64,000 nt of DNA from CAVUAT01 sp963739545 (GTDB lineage Bacteria; Actinomycetota; Thermoleophilia; Solirubrobacterales; 70-9). The DNA lies in assembly GCA_963739545.1 (NCBI GenBank), contig CAVUAT010000014.1:558001-622000 (forward strand). Direction: 5' to 3'. The notes beneath the pieces were generated by a model, which searched no databases, had not been told where the DNA came from, and saw nothing but the letters and a program-made list of their open reading frames with translations. A program made the position numbers and the translations under genes. How positions within the stretch are numbered: the first letter of the stretch is position 1; the number at the start of each line of letters is the position of its first letter. Shown here piece after piece: positions 33,383-42,253 of the stretch.

Positions 33383-34873
33383 ATGTCGCGGCAAGCGTTG
33401 GCGCGGCAGGAGGCTAAGAAAATCGAGCAAGCTGAGGCCAAGGAACTCTCGATCAGTAACGCCAATCCGACGGTGGTTCGGCCAGCCGAGCGGAGAGTAC
33501 CGCGGGCGGCGGCCACACCATCGGTGCCTCGCTGGCGGAACGATGCTCGTCGACGGCGCCTTCTAGCCGCGGCGGACGTGATCGCTGCAGCGTTGGCCAC
33601 GACGGTGGCGACCTGGGGTGTGGGCGCGCTGTGGACCATCGCGCTCCTGCCCGGGTGGGTTGTCCTCGCGAAGTTGCTCGGGCTCTATGACCGCGACCAT
33701 CGCGTGATCCGGCACCTGACCGTCGACGAAATGCCCCTGATCCTTGTTTGGGCGCTCTGCGGCACCATCGGGGTCTCCGCTGCGCTGTCCTTGACGCCGA
33801 CTGGTCCCCTCACGACCGCAGACATGGCGGAGGCCGTCGCTCTGGCGGCCCTGTCCGGGCTCCTGCTTCGGGCTGGCGCTCGCTCCCTTTGGCGACGGAC
33901 CACACCCGTGGAACGGTGCCTGGTGATCGGCGATGGCGAGCTGGCGAGTGAGGTCCATCGCAAGCTCTACCTGTTCAGCGACATGCACTTGAGCGTCGAG
34001 GCGGAGATCGACCCGGCCGCGCTGGGCTCCGGTGAGACCAACGGCAAGGGCGGACTCGACCTGGGGGAGCTGGTCGCCGGGTACGACCGCGTGATCGTCG
34101 CCACGACCTGGATGCGGCCCGAAACGATCGGCGGGCTCTATGCCGAATGCCGTCGCTGCCAGGTCAAGCTGAGTGTGGTTTCGCCGCTGCGAGGTCGCGC
34201 CCTCCCCGCTCAGCGCACCACGCAGGTCGCCGACCTGCCGGTGCTCGAGTACAACACCTGGGACGTCTCTCGCTCGAGTGCACTCTTGAAGCGGTGCTTC
34301 GACATGATCGCCGGAGCGATCGGCGCTCTCATTCTGGTTGCCCTGCTTCCTCTGGTCGCGGTTGCGATCAAACTCGATAGCCGGGGCCCAGTCTTCTTCA
34401 CCCAGCTGCGCGCTGGTCGGGGAGGAACCCCGTTTCGCATCATCAAGTTCCGCACGATGAAGGGCGGAGCGGAGAAGAACCTCGCCGACGTGGTCCGCCT
34501 GAGCGAGCTCGAGGAGCCGATGTTCAAGCTGGAGGCGGACCCGCGCTGCACGCGCGTGGGGCGTCTGCTCAGGCGCATCAGCCTGGACGAGCTGCCCCAG
34601 GTGCTGAACGTGCTGCGGAGCGAGATGAGTATCGTCGGTCCGCGTCCGGAGGAACTGGAGTTGGTCAAGCTTTACCGGCCCGAACATCGATTTCGCCTCA
34701 CGGTAAAGCCCGGGATGACGGGACCGATGCAGGTCTATGGTCGCGGCAATCTGACCTTCACGGAGCGGCTGGCCGTGGAGTTGGACTACATCGAGAACCT
34801 CTCACTCGCACGCGATCTGCGCCTGCTGGCACTGACGTCTTCGGCCGTCGTGCGCCGCAGCGGCGCCTACTGA
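33383..34873 (+). CDS. Initiating polyprenyl-phosphate glycosyl-1-phosphate transferase (WbaP/ExoY type)
   Basis: 496 residues. A basic N-terminus and about four membrane helices (residues ~60-180) precede a nucleotide-binding-like CoA domain (LVIGDGELASEV). The C-terminal catalytic bacterial sugar-transferase domain has KRCFDMIAGAIGALILVALL, then GTPFRIIKFRTMKGG, LRRISLDELPQVLNVL and MSIVGPRPEELELV. It transfers a sugar-1-phosphate to undecaprenyl phosphate, starting synthesis of a surface polysaccharide at the inner membrane. First gene of the plus-strand glycan operon; the ABC exporter follows 72 bases later. Confidence 0.92.
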   Translation: MSRQALARQEAKKIEQAEAKELSISNANPTVVRPAERRVPRAAATPSVPRWRNDARRRRLLAAADVIAAALATTVATWGVGALWTIALLPGWVVLAKLLGLYDRDHRVIRHLTVDEMPLILVWALCGTIGVSAALSLTPTGPLTTADMAEAVALAALSGLLLRAGARSLWRRTTPVERCLVIGDGELASEVHRKLYLFSDMHLSVEAEIDPAALGSGETNGKGGLDLGELVAGYDRVIVATTWMRPETIGGLYAECRRCQVKLSVVSPLRGRALPAQRTTQVADLPVLEYNTWDVSRSSALLKRCFDMIAGAIGALILVALLPLVAVAIKLDSRGPVFFTQLRAGRGGTPFRIIKFRTMKGGAEKNLADVVRLSELEEPMFKLEADPRCTRVGRLLRRISLDELPQVLNVLRSEMSIVGPRPEELELVKLYRPEHRFRLTVKPGMTGPMQVYGRGNLTFTERLAVELDYIENLSLARDLRLLALTSSAVVRRSGAY

Positions 34874-34945
34874 CTTGGAGCTTCCAACCAACCTTGTCGC
34901 AGGGAAGCTCCGGCGGTCGTCCGGCCCGCTCCGTCCTCCTTTGCC

Positions 34946-36193
34946 ATGACACCGCCTCAGACTGCAATTGAGGTTCGCGATCTGCGAAAGTCGTTCAAGG
35001 TCCCCGACCAGGGCCCTCAGACCCGACGCGAGCGCTTGCTTCATCCAGCCCGCCGGCGGCGCCCCAACGTCCTGGAGGTGTTGAAGGGGATCTCCTTCGA
35101 TGTGGATCGGGGTGAGTTCTTCGCGATTGTCGGCCGGAACGGCTCCGGGAAGTCGACTCTGCTCAGGCTGCTGGCCAGCATCTATTCGCCGGACGGCGGC
35201 ACGATCCGAGTCAGAGGCACGGTGGCTCCCCTGATCGAGCTGGGCATTGGATTCAACCCCCAGCTCTCCGCCCGCGAGAACGTGGTGCTCAATGGCGTCA
35301 TGTTCGGGAACTCGCCACAGCAAATGCGCCGGAAGATCGATGCCGTTCTCGAGTTCGCGGAGCTTCGTGACTTCGGCGAGATGAAGCTAAAGAACTTCTC
35401 CTCTGGTATGCGGGTGCGACTTGCCTTCGCGGTGATGGTTGAGACAGACCCCGACATCCTCTTGATCGACGAGGTCCTGGCTGTTGGTGATGCGTCTTTC
35501 AAGCAGCGCTGCAGGGATACCTTCAAGGACCTCAAGAACCGCGGCAAGACGATCGTCCTGGTCACCCATCAGGTGGCTACCGTCGAGCAGGATTGTGACC
35601 GGGCGATATTGCTCGAGGCTGGGGAGATACCGCTGCTGGGGAGCCCACGAGAGGTGGTGCAGGGTTACTTCGATCTTAACCTCGACCGTGACGGGCAGCA
35701 GGATACGTTTGAACTCGCCGAGGAAGAGGATCTCGTCCCAGCGAGGAGGCGCGCGACCATCTCGGACCTGCGGCTGATCGAGCCCAACGGCGGCCAGGTA
35801 GCGACGGTCAATGAGAAGGCGCCGATTGCGGTGCGGGCTCTGGTCCAGGCTCGGCAGGCGATTCACCTGGCCGGACTGCGGGTCGAGCTGCGCCGAGCTC
35901 GGGGCGCCCGAATCTTCGTCTCGCCGGACCCCGCTCCCGGGACGGATACCGCTGCGCTGGAAGCGGGCGAAACCGCTGAGGTGAAGGCCGTGATGGACAA
36001 CCCACTGCCGCCTGGCCGGTACGTGATTCGCTGCACCGCGCTGAGCTCCACAAAGCGGGGGATATCCCAGGCGTCCCCGGTGCGGCCGCTGACCTTCGAT
36101 GTGGGGGGTATTCAGCGGCCGGGGACGGGAATCGTCGAGCTCGGGCATGCGGTCAGCATCGAGAAATCACCAGCCGCGGGGACCAGTGGATGA
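34946..36193 (+). CDS. Polysaccharide ABC exporter ATP-binding subunit with C-terminal carbohydrate-binding-like domain (Wzt type)
   Basis: 415 residues. Walker A is VGRNGSGKSTLLRL near residue 73, the signature region FSSGMRVRLAFAVM near residue 158, and Walker B DILLIDEVLAVGDASF near residue 178; these are the variants typical of Wzt/TagH-like exporters. Residues ~265-415 form a beta-rich extension (RRRATISDLRLIEPNGGQV) like the Wzt C-terminal domain that recognises the modified glycan end. This couples export to chain completion, and predicts a chain-terminating modification. Overlaps the permease gene start. Confidence 0.93.
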   Translation: MTPPQTAIEVRDLRKSFKVPDQGPQTRRERLLHPARRRRPNVLEVLKGISFDVDRGEFFAIVGRNGSGKSTLLRLLASIYSPDGGTIRVRGTVAPLIELGIGFNPQLSARENVVLNGVMFGNSPQQMRRKIDAVLEFAELRDFGEMKLKNFSSGMRVRLAFAVMVETDPDILLIDEVLAVGDASFKQRCRDTFKDLKNRGKTIVLVTHQVATVEQDCDRAILLEAGEIPLLGSPREVVQGYFDLNLDRDGQQDTFELAEEEDLVPARRRATISDLRLIEPNGGQVATVNEKAPIAVRALVQARQAIHLAGLRVELRRARGARIFVSPDPAPGTDTAALEAGETAEVKAVMDNPLPPGRYVIRCTALSSTKRGISQASPVRPLTFDVGGIQRPGTGIVELGHAVSIEKSPAAGTSG

Positions 36194-37035
36194 TGTCAGA
36201 AACCGAACTGCGGGAGGTTGAGGGTCCGTCGGCCCTCGGAGGAGGCTGGCGGCGGTTGTGGCATCTGCTCTGGCTCAACGCAGTCTCCGACTTCAAGAGC
36301 CAATACGCCGAGCCGACGCTCGGCTACCTCTGGATCCTGCTGCGCCCGCTCGCGTTCTATGGCGCCATCTATGTCTTCATCACAGTTATCGCGGACCGGT
36401 TCGGCGGGGTGATTCCGTACTACGGTGTCTTCCTCCTCCTCAATATCGTCCTGTTCAACTTCTTCGCGGACTCGGTTGGACGCTGCCTCAGATCGCTCAC
36501 CGCGCGGGGGGGTGTCGTGCGAAGGATGCGATTGCCGAGAGTCGCCCTCCCCATCTCGAACATCCTTTCGATCAGTTTCACCTTGGGCGCCAATCTGACC
36601 CTGGCCTTTGCGTTCATCCTCGCCGACGGCATCGACCCGATGTTGACCTGGCTGCTGCTCCCGGTCTTGCTGATTCCACTGATCATCTTCACGGTCGGGA
36701 TGGCGCTTCTGGTTGCCGGGGCCTACGTCCGTGTCCGCGACATGACCGAGATCTGGCCGGCTGTCTCGCGGGTGCTCTTCTTTCTGTCGCCTATCCTCTT
36801 TCCGCTCGAGCTGATTCCGAGCGGTGCCCTCAAGGTGGCGGAGAGCTTCAACCCGCTGGCGCCGATCTTCGCGCAAGCTCGGGTCTGGATCCTCGATCCC
36901 GACGCACCCACCTGGTTCACGTCCGGCTACACGCCCGTACAGGAGATCACGCCCTTCGTGGTCTTGATCCTGGTCTGCGTGCTGGGGTGGATCGTCTTCA
37001 CACGCGAGGCGCGGCGGGTGGCGGAGGAGCTGTGA
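36190..37035 (+). CDS. Polysaccharide ABC exporter permease (Wzm type)
   Basis: 281 residues; start ATG 36190 (or 36193), overlapping the ATPase stop. Six hydrophobic segments, with the family signature near the N-terminus (SDFKSQYAEPTLGYLWILLRP) and the LFFLSPILFPLELIPSGAL segment near the C-terminus, define the ABC-2 transporter of O-antigen/teichoic-acid type. It forms the membrane channel with the Wzt-like subunit to move a lipid-linked glycan outward. Third gene of the operon. Confidence 0.92.
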   Translation: MMSETELREVEGPSALGGGWRRLWHLLWLNAVSDFKSQYAEPTLGYLWILLRPLAFYGAIYVFITVIADRFGGVIPYYGVFLLLNIVLFNFFADSVGRCLRSLTARGGVVRRMRLPRVALPISNILSISFTLGANLTLAFAFILADGIDPMLTWLLLPVLLIPLIIFTVGMALLVAGAYVRVRDMTEIWPAVSRVLFFLSPILFPLELIPSGALKVAESFNPLAPIFAQARVWILDPDAPTWFTSGYTPVQEITPFVVLILVCVLGWIVFTREARRVAEEL

Positions 37036-38006
37036 GCACAGGAATGCCGGCTCGCACGGCCGGAACCAGGCGTCCGTGTCTTCCTGGCCTGCGGCGGCTT
37101 CTGCCGGGCTGGGTCAAGCCGAGGTTGAGCCAGGCCAGCGCTCAGTACCCACCCCGCCGACTGGCGATTCCCGCCCGCTACCCGGAGGTAAGGCCGCCGA
37201 CCCCGGCACCGACGATCTCCGTCGTCACGCCCAATCTGAATTACCGCCGCTTCATCCGCAGCGCACTTGCGAGCGTGCTTGACCAGGGATATCCGAACCT
37301 CGAGTACACGGTTATGGATGGGGGGTCGACCGACGGCAGCGTTGAAACGATCCAGCGTTACGCCGCTCGGCTCCACCACTTCGAGTCCAGGCCCGACGCT
37401 GGGCATGGGAGCGCGATCAACCAGGGCCTCGCCCAGTCCACCGGCGAGATCATGGCTTGGCTCAGCGCCGATGATCTCCTGCTTCCCGGGGCGCTGGCCT
37501 ACGTCGCCCGGTACTTCGTCACGCATCCGGAGGTGGACATGGTCTATGGACACCGGATCATTCTTGACGAGAGGGGCCGGGAGGTGGGACTCTGGGTGAC
37601 GCCGCGCCACCGGCGCGAGTCACTTCTCTGGTTCGACTATCTGCCGCAGGAAACGGCCTTCTGGCGTAGACGTCTCTGGGACCGGGTCGGCGGGATCGAT
37701 GAGCGCTTTGCGGTAGCCTTCGATTGGGATCTTTTCCTCCGCTTTCACGAGGAGGGAGCATCGATTGTTCGGCTGGACCGCTTCCTCGGAGGGTTTCGCG
37801 TTCATCCCGAACAGCAGACGGAGAAGCGGCGGGAGGAGGCTTTGATGGAGTTGGCTGTGATCCGCAACCGTTCGCACGGGAGGACGGTCACCCTGGCGGA
37901 GGCGAAGGCCAGGGTGGACATGGTGCGCCTCCGAAGCCTCCCGTTGTATGCTCGACACCGTCTCATGGGCCGGCTTCGGCGCCTGCGTATCGAGGCGCTG
38001 ATGTGA
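37032..38006 (+). CDS. GT2-family glycosyltransferase
   Basis: 324 residues from GTG 37032, overlapping the permease stop (GTGA). GT-A fold features: TISVVTPNLNYRRFIRSALA, YTVMDGGSTDGSVE, the metal-binding LSADDLLLPGAL, and FWRRRLWDRVGGIDE. It adds sugars from nucleotide donors on the cytosolic side; linkage unknown. The GT domain is clearly related to the one at the C-terminus of the next gene (GEIMAWL, PGALAYVARYF, VDMVYGHR), so the two arose by duplication. Confidence 0.9.
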   Translation: MSTGMPARTAGTRRPCLPGLRRLLPGWVKPRLSQASAQYPPRRLAIPARYPEVRPPTPAPTISVVTPNLNYRRFIRSALASVLDQGYPNLEYTVMDGGSTDGSVETIQRYAARLHHFESRPDAGHGSAINQGLAQSTGEIMAWLSADDLLLPGALAYVARYFVTHPEVDMVYGHRIILDERGREVGLWVTPRHRRESLLWFDYLPQETAFWRRRLWDRVGGIDERFAVAFDWDLFLRFHEEGASIVRLDRFLGGFRVHPEQQTEKRREEALMELAVIRNRSHGRTVTLAEAKARVDMVRLRSLPLYARHRLMGRLRRLRIEALM

Positions 38007-38026
38007 GCCGAAGGTAGGCGCACTCG

Positions 38027-40402
38027 ATGGGCATCGTCAACTTCTCAATTGATCCGCGCTTGGTGCGCGAGCTGACCGAGGAAATGCCTCTCAAGGTCTT
38101 CGTTGAGACGGGGACCTACCAGGGTGATTCGGTGGCGGCTGTCCGGCCTTTCTTCAAGGTGCTCCACACGGTCGAGCTCGATGCTGACCTCTATGAGGGC
38201 GCGGCGGAGCGGTTTCGCAACGCCGATGGGGTGCATGTTCATCACGGGGATTCGGCCAGAATCCTTCGCAAGCTGAAGCCCGAACTAGAGCGAAGGGCAG
38301 TCCTTTACTGGCTCGACGCACATTGGTGCGGGCCAGAGATCGAGGGGAAGCCGCGTGGGAGCCCCCTTGTGAAGGAGCTCAAGGCGATCGGCAGGCTCAG
38401 TAAGAGCGACGTCGTCCTGATCGACGACGCACGACTCTTCATGGCCCCGCCGCCTCCTCCGGCGGACGCGGACGAATGGCCCACCCTCGGCGAGGTGCTC
38501 TCGTCGCTCTCGTCTCTCAGCTCCGTTCACGAGCTGATCGTGATCGACGACGTGATCACGTTCGCCCCCAAGCGGGTCATCGAGCGCCTGCGCCGGTTCG
38601 CCCGCGCCGCCGCAGTGGATCTCCACGAGGAGCTGAAGACCTCGCAGCAGCTCACCAAGCAGCTGGACTGGATCGGGTCTCTGATCGAGAAGCTGCCTGA
38701 CAGAACCGCTTCGGAGCGGCGCAAAGCGGGCGCGGACTTGGGTCGCCGGATGCAGAACGTGACGCAGTCCATCACGTCCGTGAAGGCCGAGCTGAGCGAG
38801 CAGGGAACCAGCTATGCAGGCCAACTCGACGAGTTCAGCGGTGTGCTCCTCGCAATCGAGCGCCAGCTCAGGGAGAAGCGGAGCGAAGATCAGACGTTGC
38901 TCGGCGAGCTCCGTGAAACCGTTCAGGCGCTCCAGGAGGACAACGGAGATGTTCGCGGGCTGGACCAGACACGCGTGCGCGAGCTGGTCGACGGCCTCGA
39001 GGCCCTCCGCGCCGACCTCGAGCTGCAGGGGGCGATGGGCGAGCGCGTCGAGCAGCTGAGCGACGGGCTCGGAGCTATTCGGACCGGGGTGGAGGAGCTC
39101 AAGGGTGAAAGCAAGGAGTCAACCGAGATCCTGGAGCGATCCCTGCGTAACGAGATGGAGCCACTTAAGCTCCGGCTTGAGGTGATGCGGGAGCAGACGG
39201 ACGCCGTGGAGGGCAACTTCCAGGTCATGTCCGATCGCCTCGCGGAGATCGAGAAGCTCGCCCAGACGGATCTGTTGAGGGAGAATGCGGAGGACGTCAA
39301 CGACCGCTTGGCCACGGTCTCCGCTCAGCTTGAGCGGATGCAACGCCAGATGGGCTTGCTCGTTGGCCCGAGGCGAGCCCGCCTGCGGCGATGGCGGAGG
39401 CTGAAGAACGCGACGCGGACGGTACTTGCCCCGTTTGCCGTGCTGGCGGTTCCCTTCAGGGCAATCGGCAGGATCCCCTTCCTGCAGCGGTGGCGGGTGC
39501 ATATGGGCGTCTACCTGAGTCGGCTGCGCCCGCATCCGAAGCTGGGGAAGCTCGACCACCACCCGCCGATAGCGGTCCAGGTCCCGAAGCGATACCGACG
39601 ACCGGTCAAGCTCTCGGATCCGCCGACGATGTCGATCGTCACCCCGTCCTACAACCAGGGCGAGTTCATCGAGGCCACGATCGTGAGCGTTCTCGAGCAG
39701 TGGTACCCGCGCCTGACGTACGTGGTCCAGGACGGAGGCTCAACGGATGAGACCAAGTCGATCCTTGAAAACTGGGGCTCTGCGCTGCACCGCTGGGAGA
39801 TGCGCCCTGATGACGGGCATGCCCACGGGGTCAACCTCGGTTTTGAGGGCACCACCGGCGAGATCATGGCCTGGCTCAACTCGGACGACATCCTGATGCC
39901 GGGTGCGCTCGCCTACGTGGCACGATATTTCGAGCGTCATCCGAAGGTGGATGCCATCTACGGGCACCGTGTTCTGATTGACGATCGCGGTAGGGAGATC
40001 GGTCGCTGGGTGATGCCGCGACACAGTGACAAGATCCTCTCTTGGGCCGATTATGTGCCTCAGGAGACGCTCTTCTGGCGGCGCAGCCTGTGGGATCGAA
40101 TCGGGGGGAATCTGGACCAGAGCTGGCCGTTCGCGCTCGACTGGGATCTGCTCGTTCGGTTTGTAGAGGCGGATGCCCGCATGGTGCGCGTCCCTCGATT
40201 CCTGGGTGGCTTCCGTGTCCATCCGGCGCAGAAGACCTCGGCGATCGCGGCGACCCAAGGCGCCGATGAGATGAACCGCATTCGCATGCGAATGCTCGGC
40301 AGGGAGCCGTCGCGGCAGGAGATCGGTCACGCCATTCGCTGGTATCTGCGGCGCCATGTGGTGCTGCACAAGCTCTACCGTGCACACCTGCTCAGGTATT
40401 AG
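38027..40402 (+). CDS. Methyltransferase-like / coiled-coil / GT2 glycosyltransferase fusion
   Basis: 791 residues. Residues ~1-190 form a class I methyltransferase-like domain (VFVETGTYQGDSVAAV as the SAM-loop equivalent, LYWLDAHWCG, VVLIDDARLFM). Residues ~200-450 are a long heptad-rich region (LTKQLDWIGSLIEKL, VSAQLERMQRQMGLL), predicted coiled coil. A basic stretch near 455-500 (RRARLRRWRRLKNATR) may contact the membrane. Residues ~530-791 are a GT2 domain (TMSIVTPSYNQGEF, VVQDGGSTDE, NSDDILMPG). The layout recalls WbdD, whose coiled coil measures O-antigen length before capping, but there the coil is fused to a methyltransferase/kinase. Tail-to-tail overlap with the FkbM gene is four bases. 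Confidence 0.85.
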   Translation: MGIVNFSIDPRLVRELTEEMPLKVFVETGTYQGDSVAAVRPFFKVLHTVELDADLYEGAAERFRNADGVHVHHGDSARILRKLKPELERRAVLYWLDAHWCGPEIEGKPRGSPLVKELKAIGRLSKSDVVLIDDARLFMAPPPPPADADEWPTLGEVLSSLSSLSSVHELIVIDDVITFAPKRVIERLRRFARAAAVDLHEELKTSQQLTKQLDWIGSLIEKLPDRTASERRKAGADLGRRMQNVTQSITSVKAELSEQGTSYAGQLDEFSGVLLAIERQLREKRSEDQTLLGELRETVQALQEDNGDVRGLDQTRVRELVDGLEALRADLELQGAMGERVEQLSDGLGAIRTGVEELKGESKESTEILERSLRNEMEPLKLRLEVMREQTDAVEGNFQVMSDRLAEIEKLAQTDLLRENAEDVNDRLATVSAQLERMQRQMGLLVGPRRARLRRWRRLKNATRTVLAPFAVLAVPFRAIGRIPFLQRWRVHMGVYLSRLRPHPKLGKLDHHPPIAVQVPKRYRRPVKLSDPPTMSIVTPSYNQGEFIEATIVSVLEQWYPRLTYVVQDGGSTDETKSILENWGSALHRWEMRPDDGHAHGVNLGFEGTTGEIMAWLNSDDILMPGALAYVARYFERHPKVDAIYGHRVLIDDRGREIGRWVMPRHSDKILSWADYVPQETLFWRRSLWDRIGGNLDQSWPFALDWDLLVRFVEADARMVRVPRFLGGFRVHPAQKTSAIAATQGADEMNRIRMRMLGREPSRQEIGHAIRWYLRRHVVLHKLYRAHLLRY

Positions 40403-41979
40403 GCGCCCCGGCGCCCGGATCCGGGGCCGGTTCTGGCCAGCTGCGCCCTCAGCGAATCACGCTGAGCTCGCAACCTCTCGATCGACTCTCTACCGGCGCG
40501 AAGCTTGAGTCTGAGCGCGCGCATCTGCTGGCGAAGATCGGCCGCATCGTCGGCGTCCCAGGCAGGGAAAGGCCCCGCAAGCTCAGAGGCTGCCACGGGC
40601 GACCGAGCGAACACGAAGTCGGCGAAGGCAAGCTCGTCGGCTGTGGTCTGGTGCACGTCGAGCATACGCACGAGCCGATAGCCGCGATCTGTAAGCAGGG
40701 CCAGGATCTCGTGCGGAGTTCCCTGGTCCGCGTAGAGCGGAATGAAGATCGCCTCGATGACGAGCACAGGGGAATGGTCGGCGAGGGTGCTCGTGGCGCC
40801 CCGCAGCACCATCAGGTCGTGTCCCTGCGTATCGACCTTCAGCAGGTCGAGCTGGGGGATGTCGTCGTTCGCCCGCGCTCGGTCAATGGTCGTAACGTCG
40901 ACAGGACGCTTGTCGAGCGTAGACTTGGCGATCGGTTGCAGGAGGCTGCTTGTGGCGGGTGCTTCGGGCACGTAGCGGAGGTCCCGCAGACCCTCAGCCT
41001 CGCCCACCGCGACGCCGCGGATTTCGATCCGATCATCCCCATGGAACCGCTGCCGGAGAATGTCAGCGCTCTCCTCGGCCGGCTCGAAGAGGACGCCATG
41101 CGAATCCGGGAAGACCTCCAGCAGCTGTGCCGCGTAGTCCCCTCGGAAGGCGCCGACGTCGTAGAAGTGAATCCCGGCCTGGCCCGGGAACAACCGGACG
41201 AGCTGACGCTGCAGGGGGGTCTGGCCTCGTAGCCCGCCGCGCTCGCACCAGGCGGTCGCGGCCGAGTGCACCCTGGCTGCGCTTTCGTGGAAGAAGACGA
41301 TGTTGCCCCAGCTCTCCTCGCCGACCTCGTCGACCCCGGAGAAGCGGAACTTCGTCTCACCGCGAGTGTGCTCGATCACGATGTGGGAGCGAAAGCCGCG
41401 ACCGGCCATCAACTCCACGATCCGGTCGGCCGGAGAGGGGCTTGGCCCGAGCGGGTGGCGAGGTCCCCAGAACTCCACGCATACGACCTCGCAGGCGAGC
41501 CTCGAGGCGCCCTCGAGGACAGCGAGGTCGTGTCCCTCGGTGTCGACCTTGAGGACGCCGGCCGCATCCGGCAGCTCACCCGCCGCGACCAGGTCGCCGA
41601 TGCTGACGATGCGAACGCCAACTGTTTCCCCCTTTCGATGGTGCTCGTCGGCCTCGATCTTCTCGAGACTGTGGTAGTGGTCGTGGATCCCGCCTTCCGG
41701 ACGTAGTGCGAGGTGCAGCTGACCCGTTCCGGAGGAACGACTGACGGCCTCGTCCCGCAGCACCAGGTTGGATCGGTCGCTGAACCGCTCGCGGATCGCC
41801 AGGCGGTTGGCCTTGAGCGGCTCGAATGCATAGACCTCGAATCCGGCCGCCAGGAACGGCTCCAGGCTCGTGCCCTGATGAGCGCCCACGTCGATCATGA
41901 TCCGGCTATCGACGGTGGCGCTTAACAGGCGCGAGAGGCCAACCTCCTCGGACTGGTTCGCGATTGCATCCAGGGACAC
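40399..41979 (-). CDS. Tandem-domain FkbM methyltransferase
   Basis: 526 residues from GTG 41979. Two complete FkbM units: the first with MIDVGAHQGTSLEPFLAAGF, YAFEPLKAN and LKVDTEGHDLAVLEGA; the second with YDVGAFRGDYAAQLLEVF, FEPAEESADIL and LKVDTQGHDLMVLRGA. Residues ~485-526 are a coiled-coil tail (LRLKLRAGRESIERLRAQRD). FkbM enzymes O-methylate sugars or polyketides using SAM. Two domains suggest two methylation sites or a dimer-like single chain. It faces the exporter/GT genes and is part of the same locus. Confidence 0.9.
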   Translation of the reverse strand: MSLDAIANQSEEVGLSRLLSATVDSRIMIDVGAHQGTSLEPFLAAGFEVYAFEPLKANRLAIRERFSDRSNLVLRDEAVSRSSGTGQLHLALRPEGGIHDHYHSLEKIEADEHHRKGETVGVRIVSIGDLVAAGELPDAAGVLKVDTEGHDLAVLEGASRLACEVVCVEFWGPRHPLGPSPSPADRIVELMAGRGFRSHIVIEHTRGETKFRFSGVDEVGEESWGNIVFFHESAARVHSAATAWCERGGLRGQTPLQRQLVRLFPGQAGIHFYDVGAFRGDYAAQLLEVFPDSHGVLFEPAEESADILRQRFHGDDRIEIRGVAVGEAEGLRDLRYVPEAPATSSLLQPIAKSTLDKRPVDVTTIDRARANDDIPQLDLLKVDTQGHDLMVLRGATSTLADHSPVLVIEAIFIPLYADQGTPHEILALLTDRGYRLVRMLDVHQTTADELAFADFVFARSPVAASELAGPFPAWDADDAADLRQQMRALRLKLRAGRESIERLRAQRDSLRAQLARTGPGSGRRGA

Positions 41980-42012
41980 GCCTAGGCAGCTCCACCAGGC
42001 GCCCCGCCAGGC

Positions 42013-42219
42013 CTACTTGGCGCGCCGAAGCGAGAGTACGTGGTCGCGATTCACCCAGATCGTCTGTTTCGGGTTGTTCGCAAGCGCGAAGCCCGCAAAG
42101 CCCGACTGCGAGGCGCCGAGCTCGTGCACCACGTCCTCGGGCTCCTCTTTGACCCTCACCCTGCCGCCTCCAGCCTTCGACCGTGGATCTTGCGCTGTGA
42201 ACTCTATGAAAGTAGGCAT
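42013..42219 (-). CDS. Small hypothetical protein within the glycan locus
   Basis: 68 residues from ATG 42219 (AAAGGGAG upstream). MPTFIEFTAQDPRSKAGGGR is followed by EEPEDVVHELGASQSGFAGF and TIWVNRDHVLSLR. It looks like a beta-rich single domain; the C-terminal VNRDHVLSL pattern resembles small metal/ligand-binding hypotheticals. No function assigned. Between the FkbM and sulfotransferase genes, same strand. Confidence 0.6.
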   Translation of the reverse strand: MPTFIEFTAQDPRSKAGGGRVRVKEEPEDVVHELGASQSGFAGFALANNPKQTIWVNRDHVLSLRRAK

Positions 42220-42253
42220 ATCTCCCTTTCCGGATTGGTGCTTCCAAGCCTGG

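Noticed and set aside
33023..33430. Minus-strand frame containing YETEGHWFESSRAR
   Set aside because: This is the well-known false translation of a tRNA 3' end and does not indicate a protein.
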